Shown here piece after piece: positions 38,130 to 48,906 of a stretch of DNA of 64,000 bases; the stretch's first letter is position 1, and each line of letters begins with the position of its first letter. Both the position numbers and the translations under genes were made by a program. Source of the stretch: Coniella vitis (taxonomy: Eukaryota > Ascomycota > Sordariomycetes > Diaporthales > Schizoparmaceae); the NCBI GenBank assembly GCA_011317545.1, contig WUJK01000002.1:4673413-4737412 (forward strand), in the 5' to 3' direction. The notes under the pieces are model-generated. The model searched no databases. It was not told the origin of the DNA and was given only the letters and a program-made list of their open reading frames with translations.

Positions 38130-38650
38130 TTAATAAAGTTCGTTATAAAAAGATTAAATAAACTTCTTCCCTTTAGTTATCCGTATTAGATCGTTATTCT
38201 AAGATACCTTCCTATTCTTCTTACTAATCCCGTTAAGTTCCTTATTTAGCCTCCGAAGAAGATTCTTCTCGCTATTCGGAATATATTCGCTATAAGCGGG
38301 GGAATTATAATATATAGGGCTTAACTCCTATATAGATATAAAAAATTACCTATTAATATTCGCTAGCTAAAGCGGCCCTTAATATTATTAAGGAAGAGCT
38401 TAAATAGGCTATAGCGAAAGTACGCCTATTATATAAGGAGTATTATATATAGGCTAATAAGATAATATATATTATCCGTTATAGTTTAGATATAATCGAG
38501 GAATTAGATTATATTAAAGCGAAGGAGTTAGAGAAGAAGCGTTTAGCCGCTAAAGCTATAAGGCGTCCTATAGAGTTAGCCGTTCCCGAAGGCCTATTAC
38601 TTAAGGGTTTTATAACTATTATATTAAAGGATTTTAATTAATTTAGTTTT
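38130..38650 (+). pseudogene. Antisense coiled-coil ORF (class 1) of element H
   Basis: Plus-strand frame homologous to 13,300-14,000, with the RYSL and PEGLL-KGF-like blocks kept and several RIP stops. The tRNA-like sequence follows about 150 bp downstream on the same strand. Confidence 0.45.
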
Positions 38651-38802
38651 TCTCTATTATCTCTATCTAATTTCCTTATTAGTAATTTATAGGGTACCGG
38701 GGCTTTTAGTTTATAATTTTAATTTCTTTAAGGTTATTACTAATAATCCTTAATAAGGGGTCTAATTACTCCTATAAGTAGCTATTATAATTAAAGATAT
38801 AA

Positions 38803-38875
38803 GTAATCTTATAGCTTAGTAGTTAGAGTTCCTAGTTTCTTACTAGGAGGTCCGGGGTTCGATTCCTTATAATAC
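38803..38875 (+). tRNA. tRNA-like sequence in element H
   Basis: The 73-nt unit again, plus strand, B box GGTTCGATTCC intact, acceptor stem degraded. Confidence 0.45.
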
Positions 38876-39140
38876 TTTCTCTATCCGAGGCTATAATAAT
38901 TTTTTTATTTTCGTATTCTTTAATAAGGTCTAGGTATATATTCTTTAGTAGTTCCTAAGTATTTTCCGAATTATTATAATCTTTCTATTTAATAAGGTAT
39001 TATTTTCCGTATCTATATTTATATAAGTTAAGAATTTATTTAACTTCGTATTATACTTATTCTAGTTCGATAATATCTATATTATATAAGAGTTCTACGT
39101 TTATTAGTATTAGTTCTAGGAGTAAAATATAGAAAACTAG

Positions 39141-39596
39141 TGTTATGACCCATGAACATGCAGGTCATAGGAACAGGCCAGCGCAACTATATGCCAGCAA
39201 ATCGGAACCTTAACGGACCGATGGGGATCTCTTATGTAAGGAATACGGATAATATAATCAGGGTTAGGGAAAAGCCTATAAGAGATTACTATTGCCTATC
39301 GGATAGTTAATGGGCAACTATAGGCATTAATGGGCTCGGATGGGCCACGTATTGATGAACAGAACAACGGAAGGATATAAGGATAGTGGATTTCCTAGCT
39401 ATTAGATAGTTTTCCTTATAGTCTTTAGTTGTGAATCTAAGTATTATTTCATATGATAGGGTAATCCCTCTTGATCACTTGTGATACTTGATATTGCTCG
39501 ATAACGTACGAAGACTTAAAGGTAATACTTCCCCACCTGCTAATATATAATTTATAGGTACTTCCAGAATCCGGGATTCAGGCAAGGATCATTATA
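39141..39596 (+). repeat. Element I 5' LTR (type B)
   Basis: 456 bp. The clearest LTR in the window, with TATA-like TCTTATGTAAGG near 39,229 and GGGTTAGGG at about 39,261. Confidence 0.9.
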
Positions 39597-39657
39597 TTTT
39601 CACAACTCTTGTTTAGGACGGTCTATATACACCTCTTGGGCAATATCAAGTACAGCA

Positions 39658-39747
39658 ATGGCTCCTCAAACTCCCACCCCGTCCACCTCAGGAGAAGGAC
39701 GACAAGCCAACATCATAACACGCGAGACCACGGACTCCACTCCCAGC
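39658..39747 (+). pseudogene. Element I gag remnant, internally deleted
   Basis: The intact gag start ATG (39,658) is followed by about 30 codons before a stop. Compared with elements C, D and E, sequence between two GAAGGA motifs has been removed, including the zinc knuckle. This is the only family-A copy with its gag start codon unmutated. Confidence 0.6.
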
Positions 39748-40199
39748 TAAAACCAGCTTCCAGAGCAAGCGTCGGACGACTCCGACTATAGACTCCTTAA
39801 CTAGACCTTCTGTTATAAGGATAATTATATAACGCACCTCTCGGTAAAGCAAGGCTTAGGATAGTTCCCTTAGAAACCTCGTAAGGAACGATAAATTGCA
39901 GTCACCCAGAGAATACCCCTCTCTATAGATAACGGTCCATTCGAAAGACTAGTAACAGAGTAGCAAGCCTAGCTTATTAGGGAATACCCCCACCAGCGCG
40001 ATACAGAAGGGTACGAACTACCTAATAAAACGGATATCTCGCAGAGCAATATTACGGAAATCACAGAATAATAGGAAACGCTCTATATTAGTTAGGATAC
40101 TAGCGCCCAAACTATTAACGAAGAAACGAGCTTAGAATCAGAAAGCTCTATAGACGAAGATATTAATGAAGGAGACGCGTACTACCTTATCTACGGCAT

Positions 40200-43100
40200 T
40201 ATACTTAGAGAACTATTCCGAATAATATCTTATTAAGACGAAACCCCCCTTGTATAGGAAGACGCGCGAATTAATCACCTCTACGAAAAGCACCATTAGA
40301 TCGTATAGTTTGCCTGTATTATATATAATTGCAGATAATACTTCAAATATAAGGTAACCAACGAATAATTCCCTACGCGCAAGGCAGGGCATAGTATTAT
40401 CGCCTATAACGATAATAACAGCGACTATCATAAAGTACTTAGAATAAGGGGAAACTATACTAGTATTAGCCTTATATATAATACCCCCTACGGATATACT
40501 ACGCGATAAGTAAAGTGGTACTAATGCACGATACCCTAGTACGCACCTTACGCGTAAGAAAAAGCGCTCGACTAGCATAGAATACGCGAACAGAAATAAA
40601 GGGAAAAGCTCGTAAAGCCTACGCACGCAGAACCTACGCATTATAGCTTCTGCAAGCGCGCTAACTACGCAGAACACCTAGCGGATAAAGCGTATACCTA
40701 CTACGACCTTAAGGATAGTTAGCCCGGAGTATAGACTCCGTATACCGAAGAAGAAAATTAAGCGCGCCTATAGCGATAGGCCGCAGTACGTATATAATAC
40801 GGAATATAATAAGCTAAGAACCTAGTATAGATAGCAGCCCTTAGAGTATAGCAAGAATAGCAGAACCTAAAAGGTAAGGATCGCCTATAAGGGATAATAA
40901 GCGATTAGGATTTACGATAAAGTCCCTCTGCGCGATAGATAGCTCGACGTACGAATATTTAAAAATCGCAGTACGAATCAACAATAAATACTATATAGTA
41001 CTCCTAGATAGCGGAGCGCAAGGAAACTTTATATCCCTAAGCGTTATTAATAGAGAACGGATACCTTGGAAGAAGAAGATAGAACCCTATAAACTTAGTA
41101 CTATAGAAGGTATAGAAGTCGCTTACGGCTAAGGTATTATCGATATAGAATCTGATTAATTACTAGTTACGATCTACGGACGTACGATACTAATAAACTT
41201 CGATATTACGGATACCGTATAACACGAGCTGATTTTAGGTATACCCTAGTTAAGAAAGGAAAATCCTCGAATCGATTGGACTAATAGCTATATTTTATAG
41301 GATAAAGCGGATACCTAAGAAGCGGTTATAATTAAAGGCGTAGGATCGGATTTAGTTACTAAGCGATACCTAGATAGTAGGGGCTTAAACGAATTTATAT
41401 ATACCTCTAAATCGAGAAGAGCTAAGACGATAGCTACCCTAGGATACGATAAACCTCGATAGCTTATAGAGAAGGATCTAGCGATAGTTAGTACCTAATA
41501 GAATAAGGGATATAGCAGATTAGGATACGATATAATAGGATTCTATAGATAGTAGGATATATTATCGCGATAAGTTTAAGAAGGAACTAAGCACGTATAA
41601 CGATATCTCCTTGTAATAGCAACTATATAAGACGAAGATACGTTTAGAGACCTCTCCGGTATACTAGAAGAGTATCGGAAGTTTACGAAACTATTTTAAG
41701 GAAAATTCGATAACGGCCTACCAGAATACGGCCTATACGACTACGAAATCCCACTTAAAGAAGGAGAATAACTAAAGTTCTTTCCTATCTACGGATTAGA
41801 TAAGGATAAACTTAAAGCATTTAGAGAATATATCGACGAAAATCTTAAGAAAGGCTATATTAGACCCTCCTATTCACCAGTAGGATACCTAATCCTATTT
41901 ATACTAAAGAAAAACGGCAAATTATAACTATACGTTAACTATCGGCAACTCAACGATATTATAATCAAGAATCGGTACCCCTTACCTCTCTTTAAGGAAC
42001 TTAGAGATAGACTTAGAGGAGCCTAATAGTTTACGGCCCTCGACCTTAAAGAAGGATATACGTATATTCGTATTAAACCCGGAGAAGAATGGAAAACAGC
42101 GTTCAGAATACGCTACGGATATTTCGAATATCTTATTATGCCATTCGGACTTACCAACGCCCCCGTATTATTCTAGGAAATAATAAACTTTATCTTACGC
42201 GAATACCTCGACTATTTTATAATCGCTTACCTAGATAATATCCTTATTTACTTAAAGATATTCGAAGAATACTAGAAGTATATTATAATAATCCTATAAA
42301 TCCTCCAAAATAATAAGATTTTAGTAGAACCTACTAAATGCAACTAGAATACTTAAGAAGTTAACTACCTTAGATATACTATTATACTAGGGTATATACG
42401 AATACAGAAAGATAAAGTACAGGCAGTTAGGGATTAGCCTATACCTTAGAACGTTAAAGACGTTAGAGCCTTCTTAGGCTACGCTAACTTCTACCGACAA
42501 TTTATTAAGAATTATAATAGTATTATAGTACTACTTACGGAACTTATAAAAAAGGATATTACCTTTAACTGGAACGAATAGGTATAGAAAGCCTTTAGTA
42601 TAATCAAGGACGCAATTATATTAGAACTAATCCTAGTCGAAGCAGACTAAGATAAAGTTTTCGAGATCGAGATAGACGTATTAGATTATATACTCGGTGG
42701 ATAACTCGGATAACGAGACGATAAGGGACGACTACGGATAGTCAGCAATTTTAGTAAGAAATTAAACGGACCAGAACTTAACTATAGAACGCCCGATTAA
42801 GAACTTATAGTAATAGTAGAAGCCTTTAGGGAATGGCGATACTACCTTATCGGCGCAAAATAATAAATTCTTATATATACGGATTATAAGAACCTTTAGG
42901 CATTTACCTTAATAAAGCAGCTTAATAAACGATAAGTTAGATAGTACGAATTTCTATTAGAATTCGACTTTAAGATTATCTATCGAAAAGGCAAAGAAAA
43001 CGAACGAGCAGACGCTCTTAGCAGACGGTCAGACTATAAGGATAGCAACAGCAAAGACCAAGATATTATAGTAATCTTTAAGGAAGATTCGGAAGGCAAC

Positions 43101-44440
43101 CTTACTATATTATCTATTATTAAGGAACTTAACGTAATACTACGTATCGAAGGAGAAATACCCAACCTCGATAGTATAATAATATCAGAATAATATAATT
43201 ATATTAGAAGCATCTATAGTATACTAGTATATAAATACTAAGGAATTAGAGTAACCTATAAAAGGATCTAACGTTATTAGAACCTACCGAACCTTAAGAA
43301 ACGAGTTACGGATATCGTTAACAACTACGATATATGCAAACGGAATAAGATAGAATAATATAAACCTTACGGACTATTATAACCTCTACTAATACCTACG
43401 ACTATTTGGTTATCTATTAGTCTAGACTTTATTACTAAGCTACCTCTCTTACGAGAACCCTTAACTAAAGTATAGTACGATAGCATCTTAGTAGTGGTTT
43501 GCAGACTAAGCAAGTACGTATACTTCCTACTATATAAAGAAAGTAGTACTATAGAAGAACTCGTATATATATTCCTCCGTATTATTATCGCCAACTACGG
43601 AATACCTTAGGAAATTATATTAGATAGAGACAGAAAATTCGTATCGAAATTCTGGATCTCTCTTACCAAATACCTCGGAATAATACAACGTATATCCACG
43701 GCATTTTATCCTTAAACAGACGGATAAATAGAATATACTAACCAGATTATAGAATAGTATCTACGATGCTATGTTAACTACGAATAAGATAATTAGGCCG
43801 AACTCTTACCTACGGTATAATTCGCCTATAATAGCGCAGACACGATAAGTACAGGAAAATCACTATTCTTCCTACTCTATAGACGTAACCCTACGGTATA
43901 CTACGAAATACTACCAGGTAGAAACGCAGAAACGGCAGACTAATACGCTAGAAGAATCAAGTAATTATACGAAGATACTCGACGTATACTTTAGGATATT
44001 AAAGAATAAATAACGAAATATGCTAATTAGAAAAGGATTAAGGGATTAATCCTATAGAAGGGAGATAAAGTCTACCTTAACCGTAAAAATATTAAAACCA
44101 CTAGACCCAGCGATAAACTCGACTATAAGAAACTCGGACCGTATAAAATTGTACGATAAATTTCACTAGTTAACTATAAATTGGAAATCCTATATATACG
44201 TCTATACCTAGTCTTCCATATTTTACTTCTAGAACCAGCATCGGTAGACGCAGAACTCTTATACGATATAGATATTATCGAACTAGAATAAGCGTAATAC
44301 GAAGTTGAATAGATTCTCGACTTACGTAAACGCGGATGCGGAAAATAATACCTTATTAAGTGGAAAAACTACGATAACTCGGAAAATACTTAGGAACTAC
44401 TAAAGAATATATACCCAGATCTTATTAAAGAATACGAAAA
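40200..44440 (+). pseudogene. Element I pol: protease, reverse transcriptase, RNase H, integrase, chromodomain
   Basis: The best-preserved pol. Protease site LLDSGAQGNFIS at about 41,005-41,040. Reverse transcriptase about 41,650-42,500, with the MPFGLTNAP block near 42,139 and the catalytic box read as YLDN (42,228-42,239), losing one Asp. RNase H about 42,640-43,030 ending ADALSRR. Integrase about 43,240-44,100. Chromodomain about 44,290-44,430, with YLIKWKNYDN near 44,350-44,380. Scattered TAA/TAG stops replace Gln/Trp codons. A stop-poor frame on the opposite strand (40,213-40,677) is a RIP by-product. Confidence 0.8.
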
Positions 44441-44474
44441 TAAAAAAAAGTTATTATAGCCTTAGATAGAGAAG

Positions 44475-44547
44475 GTACTATAGGGGATCGAACCCCGGAC
44501 CTCCTAGTAAGAAACCAGGAACTCTAACTACTAAGCTATAAGACTAC
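44475..44547 (-). tRNA. tRNA-like sequence, antisense in element I
   Basis: Least mutated copy of the 73-nt unit. D stem, 5-bp anticodon stem (one RIP mismatch), 7-nt loop with formal anticodon TCT, B box GGTTCGATCCC and T stem are all visible. The acceptor stem still pairs at only five of seven positions, which argues that it was already defective before RIP. Confidence 0.55.
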
Positions 44548-44599
44548 TTATATCTTTAACTATAATAACTACCTATAGGAATAACTAGACCCCTTATTA

Positions 44600-45260
44600 A
44601 GAACCACCTATATTCGGGCTCCCTAAGTCGAATCCGGACTAATTAATCGTAGCGTTAGGCGCTGCTAATATATTCCAGTCCGTACCCTTAAACGAAGGAT
44701 CCTATATAGATAGAACGGCCTCCTTAGCAGCTACGGTTTAAACGGCCTCGGTAACCCGTTTACGCTCCTCCTCTTCCAAACTAGCGTTTACTAACTTTAT
44801 ACCCTTCTCCTGAAGAAACCGTTATTATTTCTTTAGACGAGATAATCTAGCCAAAGTCTCTATTAGACGGGCTTATACGTCGGCAAATTCTCTCTAACGC
44901 TTAAGCAGACGCTCCTCTTCCTCCAACTTACGACTATCTAAACGTATTAACTCGTCGTTGATCTTGGATATTAAGGAAAGAGTTAATACTAGTATAGCAA
45001 GAACTACTAAGGAAAACCACTTATACGAGGATACTAGTACTCGTAACGCATCATAAGAACGATTTCGTTTAGTGCACTACGCACAACTTTTCATACTATC
45101 AACCATCTTACACACCAACCCCTCCTCTAGGCACAACGAATAAGGCATAACTTCGTAACCTTGGGTTTCGATATATACAAAACGATTTAGAGTAGTAATA
45201 CGCTTCTGGGATAAAGATAAGGACGAATTCGCAGCACGCGATTTTATAATTCTAGAAGAT
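44600..45260 (-). pseudogene. Antisense ORF (class 2) of element I
   Basis: The minus-strand frame runs from about 45,250 down to 44,600, opposite to pol. It has a basic start, a hydrophobic stretch of about 20 residues (around SLVVLAILVLTLSLI, a possible membrane segment), then KLEEEERLLKR- and SLEEEERKR-type charged heptads and a Ser/Gly/Asn-rich end. Five or six TAG/TAA, all explicable as CAG/CAA changes. Homologous to 24,560-25,250 but not to class 1. No known family recognised. Confidence 0.5.
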
Positions 45261-45363
45261 ATAACGAATTAGGAAGGTATAATCCGAAGTAAGAATATTA
45301 AGCAGGACTACTTACGGAAACACTATAGGTCTTTAGGGATAAAGACCGATAGAAGGGAGATAA

Positions 45364-45819
45364 TATTATAACCTATAAATATACAGGTTATAGGAACAGG
45401 CCAGCGCAACTATATACCAGTAAATCGGAACCTTAACGGACCGATAGGGATCTCTTATATAAGGAACACGGATAATATAATCAGGGTTAGGGAAAAGCCT
45501 ATAAGAGATCACTATTGCCTATCGGACAGTCAATAGGCAACTATAGGCATCAATAGGCTCGGATAGGCTACGTATTAATAAACAGAACAACGGAGGGATA
45601 TAAGGATAGTAGATTTCCTAGCTATTAGATAGTTTTCCTTATAGTCTTTAGTTATAAATCTAAGTATCATTTTATATAATAGGGTAATCCCTCTTGATCA
45701 CTTATAACACTTGATATTGCTCGACAACGTACGAAGACTTAAAGGTAATACTTCCCCACCTGCTAATATACAATTTATAGGTACTTCCAGAATCCGGGAT
45801 TCAGGCAAGGATTATTACA
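45364..45819 (+). repeat. Element I 3' LTR (type B)
   Basis: 456 bp, partner of 39,141-39,596, with moderate TG-to-TA changes. Ends ATTATTACA before the ACTAG duplication. Confidence 0.9.
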
Positions 45820-45824
45820 ACTAG

Positions 45825-47205
45825 GTATAAGCGTATATATAGGATTTCTAATTTATAGTTAATTAGTAAAATTTATTATATAATTTTATAAGGTCCGAGT
45901 TTTTTATAATCGAGTTTATCGCTAGGTTTAATAGTTTTAATATTTTTATAATTAAGGTAGACTTTATCTCCCTTTTATAAGATTAATCCCTTAATCCTTC
46001 TCTAATTAGTATATTTTATTATTCGTTCTTTAATATTCTAAAGTATATATCGGGTATCCTTATATAATTATTTAATTCTTCTAGCGTATTAATCTACCGT
46101 TTCTATATTTCTACCTAATAGTATTTTATAATATACCGTAGGGTTATATCCGTAGAGTAGGAAGAATAGTAATTTTCCTATACTTATCGTATCTACGCTA
46201 TTATAGGCGAATTATATTATAGGTAAGAGTTTAACCTAATTATCTTATTCGTAATTAATATAATATCGTAGATATTATTCTATAATCTAGTTAATATATT
46301 CTATTTATCCGTTTATTTAAGGATAAAATACTATAGATATATATTATATCGTTCCGAGGTATTTAGTAAGAGAGATCCAGAATTTTAATATAAATTTTCT
46401 ATCTCTATTTAATATAATTTCCTAAGGTATTCTATAGTAAGCGATAATAATACGGAGGAATATATATATAAGTTCTTCTATAGTATTACTTTCTTTATAT
46501 AATAAGAAGTATATATATTTACTTAATCTATAAACTATTACTAAGATACTATCGTATTATACCTAAGTTAAGGGTTCTTATAAAAGGGGTAATTTAGTAA
46601 TAAAGTCTAAACTAATAGATAACTAAATAATCGTAGGTATTAATAGAGGTTATAGTAATCTATAAGGTTTATATCGTTCTATCTTATTCCGTTTATATAT
46701 ATCGTAGTTATTAATAATATCCGTAACTTATTTCTTAAGGTTTAATAGATTCTAATAATATTAGAGCCTTTTATAGGTTACTCTAATTCCTTAGTATTTA
46801 TATACCGGTATACTATAAATACTTCTAATATAATCGTTTTATTCCGATATTATTATACTATCGAAGTTAGGTATTTCTCCTTCGATATATAGGGTTATAT
46901 TAAGTTCCTTAGTAATAGATAATATAATAAGGTTACCTTCCGAATCTTCCTTAAAGATTATTATAATATCTTAGTCTTTATTATTACTATCCTTATAATC
47001 TAACCGTTTACTAAGAGCGTCTATTTATTCGTTTTCTTTACCTTTATAATAGATAATCTTAAAATCGAATTCTAATAGAAATTTATACTATTTAACTTAT
47101 CGTTTATTAAGCTACTTTATTAAAATAAATACCTAAAGATTCTTATAATCCGTATATATAAGAATTTATTATTTCGCGCCGATAAGGTAGTATCGCTATT
47201 CCCTA
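45825..47205 (-). pseudogene. Element H pol continuation, integrase and RNase H
   Basis: Minus-strand homologue of 14,385-15,775 of element E. Heavy RIP. Stops abruptly at about 47,205 inside RNase H, where GC-rich unrelated sequence begins. Confidence 0.7.
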
Positions 47206-47402
47206 GCCATTATTCTGCCCCGGATTGAGCCTTAGTCCACGGGTGGGGCTATACAAATCTGCCGCTGGCCCGTGCGTTTTGAGCTATAGTCCATTGAGCT
47301 ATAGTCCACCAATGGACATCGCGCGAGTGGGGTCGTCGCAACCCCAACCCCACACCCAACCCCAACCTAACCCCAAGCCCGCCCCTCTACTAAGACGCGT
47401 AC

Positions 47403-47800
47403 GATGATAGAATAGCAGCCTCGTACAGTTGGGGCCTATCGCGCAGGCTGCATCCGATTCTTCGGCTTTCTATCCCTCGTACGATCATCGCAGCCTCGTA
47501 CAGTTGGGGCCTATCGCGCAGGCTGCATCCTATTATTCGGCTTTATCTCTTGTGCGATAATGGCAGCCTCGTACAGTTGGGCCCAAGGCTAGGTCTGATC
47601 CCATTGTTCGGCTTTGTCTCTCGTGCGACAATGGCAGCCTCGTACAGTTGGGCCTAAGGCTAGGTCTGATCCCATTATTCGGCTTTGTCTCTCGTGCGAC
47701 AATGGCAGCCTCGTACAGTTGGGCCTAAGGCTAGGTCTGATCCTATTGTTCGTTCGGCTTTGTCTCTCGTGCGACAATAGCAGCCTCGTACAGCGTAGGA
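47403..47800 (+). repeat. 72-bp minisatellite, six units
   Basis: GCAGCCTCGTACAGTTGG starts units at about 47,415, 47,490, 47,563, 47,634, 47,705 and 47,780 (spacing 71-75 bp). Two subtypes: the first units contain CCTATCGCGCAGGCTGCATCC, the later ones CTAAGGCTAGGTCTGATCC. Each unit has CGTACA, and between units CGTACG alternates with CGTGCG. Short open frames across it are repeat artefacts. Located upstream of the small gene, possibly in its regulatory region. Just before it (47,338-47,385) is a C-rich tract of degenerate CCCCAACC units. Confidence 0.85.
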
Positions 47801-47935
47801 GAAGGCAGCAGCCGTCGTTTCTTGCAACGCCTTTGTCTCCCGTACGACAATCACCGCTTTCTTCCGTCGGTCAGTCACAATACGTAGTAACTCACTCTGA
47901 CTTTCCTAGAGTCTTCGGCGATATTCCCTTCCTAC

Positions 47936-47944
47936 TATATAAAG
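47936..47944 (+). promoter_or_regulatory. TATA box and pyrimidine tract upstream of the small gene
   Basis: TATATAAAG followed by a long C/T-rich run (about 47,946-48,010), the usual look of a fungal core promoter, about 220 bp before the ATG at 48,166. Confidence 0.55.
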
Positions 47945-48165
47945 AACTTCTTCCCTCCCTTTTCCCTTTCGACTTTTTTCCTCCTTCTTTATTCCACCTT
48001 TCTTTTTATAAAAAAGCTGGGTATCGTCAACCGTACGTCCTATTTAACGTCACCACTTTGCCCTCCCCTTCCCTTTCTTCCAACCGTCCGTACTGACCAC
48101 CCAGCCGTACGGCAGAAGAAACTCCACTACTTCTAAAGAAAACCCCAAGAAAAACCGTCTGTACG

Positions 48166-48573
48166 ATGGCTACCTCCACCTTCACCCTCTCCGTTCGCTA
48201 CACGGACCTGGGCATTCAGAATGGCCGGTGCGGCCTAATCCTCCACCTTACCCACCCTGCCTCGCACGCAGCCCTGACTGCCTTGGCTAAGAACGACACC
48301 GAGCGAGACCTCTTGGCCCTGCCCGGTACCGATATTCGCCTCTCGGCTGGCGACTCTGGTACGACTGCCGCTGCCGTTATCGCCAAGATCCTCCGACGTG
48401 ACTCGTACTTCTTGGCCGTCTTGGTTGCTCGTGCCGGCCGCCCCAAGGCCGTACGCTGCGAGCACCGCTGCCGCGCACGAAACTTCCCCTTCGACCAGTG
48501 CCTCTTTGTTGCTGGCCAGCAGCAGAATGCCTGCGCTAACTGCATCTGGGACTCGCACGCAGCTCGGTGCTAA
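48166..48573 (+). CDS. Small Cys-rich protein resembling the DUF3716 family
   Basis: An intact 135-codon ORF with normal GC-rich codon use. The ATG follows TGTACG and has a good context (ACGATGG). The N-terminal 90 residues are Ala/Leu/Thr-rich without a signal peptide. The C-terminal 40 residues hold six Cys in C-x3-C-x9-C-x12-C-x2-C-x8-C, with F-P-F-D-Q-C and C-A-N-C blocks reminiscent of DUF3716, a fungal Cys motif of unknown role. Metal binding is likely by inference. It lies 333 bp upstream of the helicase-like gene, same strand and same CGTACG environment, so the two probably form one unit. It is the only undamaged gene in this island. Family assignment is by pattern only. Confidence 0.65.
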   Translation: MATSTFTLSVRYTDLGIQNGRCGLILHLTHPASHAALTALAKNDTERDLLALPGTDIRLSAGDSGTTAAAVIAKILRRDSYFLAVLVARAGRPKAVRCEHRCRARNFPFDQCLFVAGQQQNACANCIWDSHAARC

Positions 48574-48906
48574 AGCCGGCTCGTACTATTACTAGCGAGG
48601 GGGAGAGTGATTCCTAGGGGTTCGTACTAAGGATAAACCGAGGAGGATAGTTTAGATCGTACAGAGGCTCTATTGCTTCGTATATAACCCGCAAGGGGCC
48701 CCTAATACTACTATTACTCCGTACGGAGTTTTATACCCCTAACCCGTTACCTGCCCCCTTTCGTACGTAATCTTGCTTACCTTATATAATAGATTAGCTC
48801 GTATAGATAAGAGATTTTCTCTTTCTTTCGTACGCTTTACTATAAAACCGAATACTTTAACTTTTTTTATTCTCTATCTCTATATAATATATTCTCTTCT
48901 CGTACG
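48574..48906 (+). promoter_or_regulatory. Spacer and probable promoter of the helicase-like gene
   Basis: 333 bp with CGTACG-type sites at about 48,577 (CGTACT), 48,720, 48,763 and 48,829, a TATAAAA at 48,841-48,847, and a TATATAA 20-25 bp before the final CGTACG, which touches the start codon (CGTACGATGG). Confidence 0.5.

Larger units (their letters stand above)
39141..45819 (+). mobile_element. Element I: youngest family-A Ty3/Gypsy element, with internal gag deletion
   Basis: 6,679 bp with two 456-bp LTRs (39,141-39,596; 45,364-45,819) and perfect ACTAG duplications (39,136-39,140; 45,820-45,824). The 5' LTR starts with an unmutated TGTTATGACC, and CpA/TpG survive in many places. Insertion split element H; removing I and one ACTAG restores continuity with the uninterrupted homologue near 14,375. 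About 1 kb of gag is missing relative to elements C, D and E, so it could not have been autonomous without a helper. Confidence 0.9.
37534..47205 (-). mobile_element. Element H: truncated family-A element, minus strand, split by element I
   Basis: Left LTR 37,534-38,015 (type D U3), then an antisense ORF, tRNA-like sequence and the 3' part of pol reading leftwards. Interrupted at 39,140 by element I, it continues at 45,825 and breaks off near 47,205 in RNase H, at the edge of the CGTACG island. It has no second LTR or target duplication, so the right part was lost when the junction formed. Confidence 0.8.

Noticed and set aside
43367..43594. Minus-strand frame over element I integrase
   Set aside because: Antisense to the integrase core; no independent evidence.
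47589..48096. Several open frames across the 72-bp minisatellite on both strands
   Set aside because: They arise from repetition of a 71-75-bp unit and have repetitive translations.
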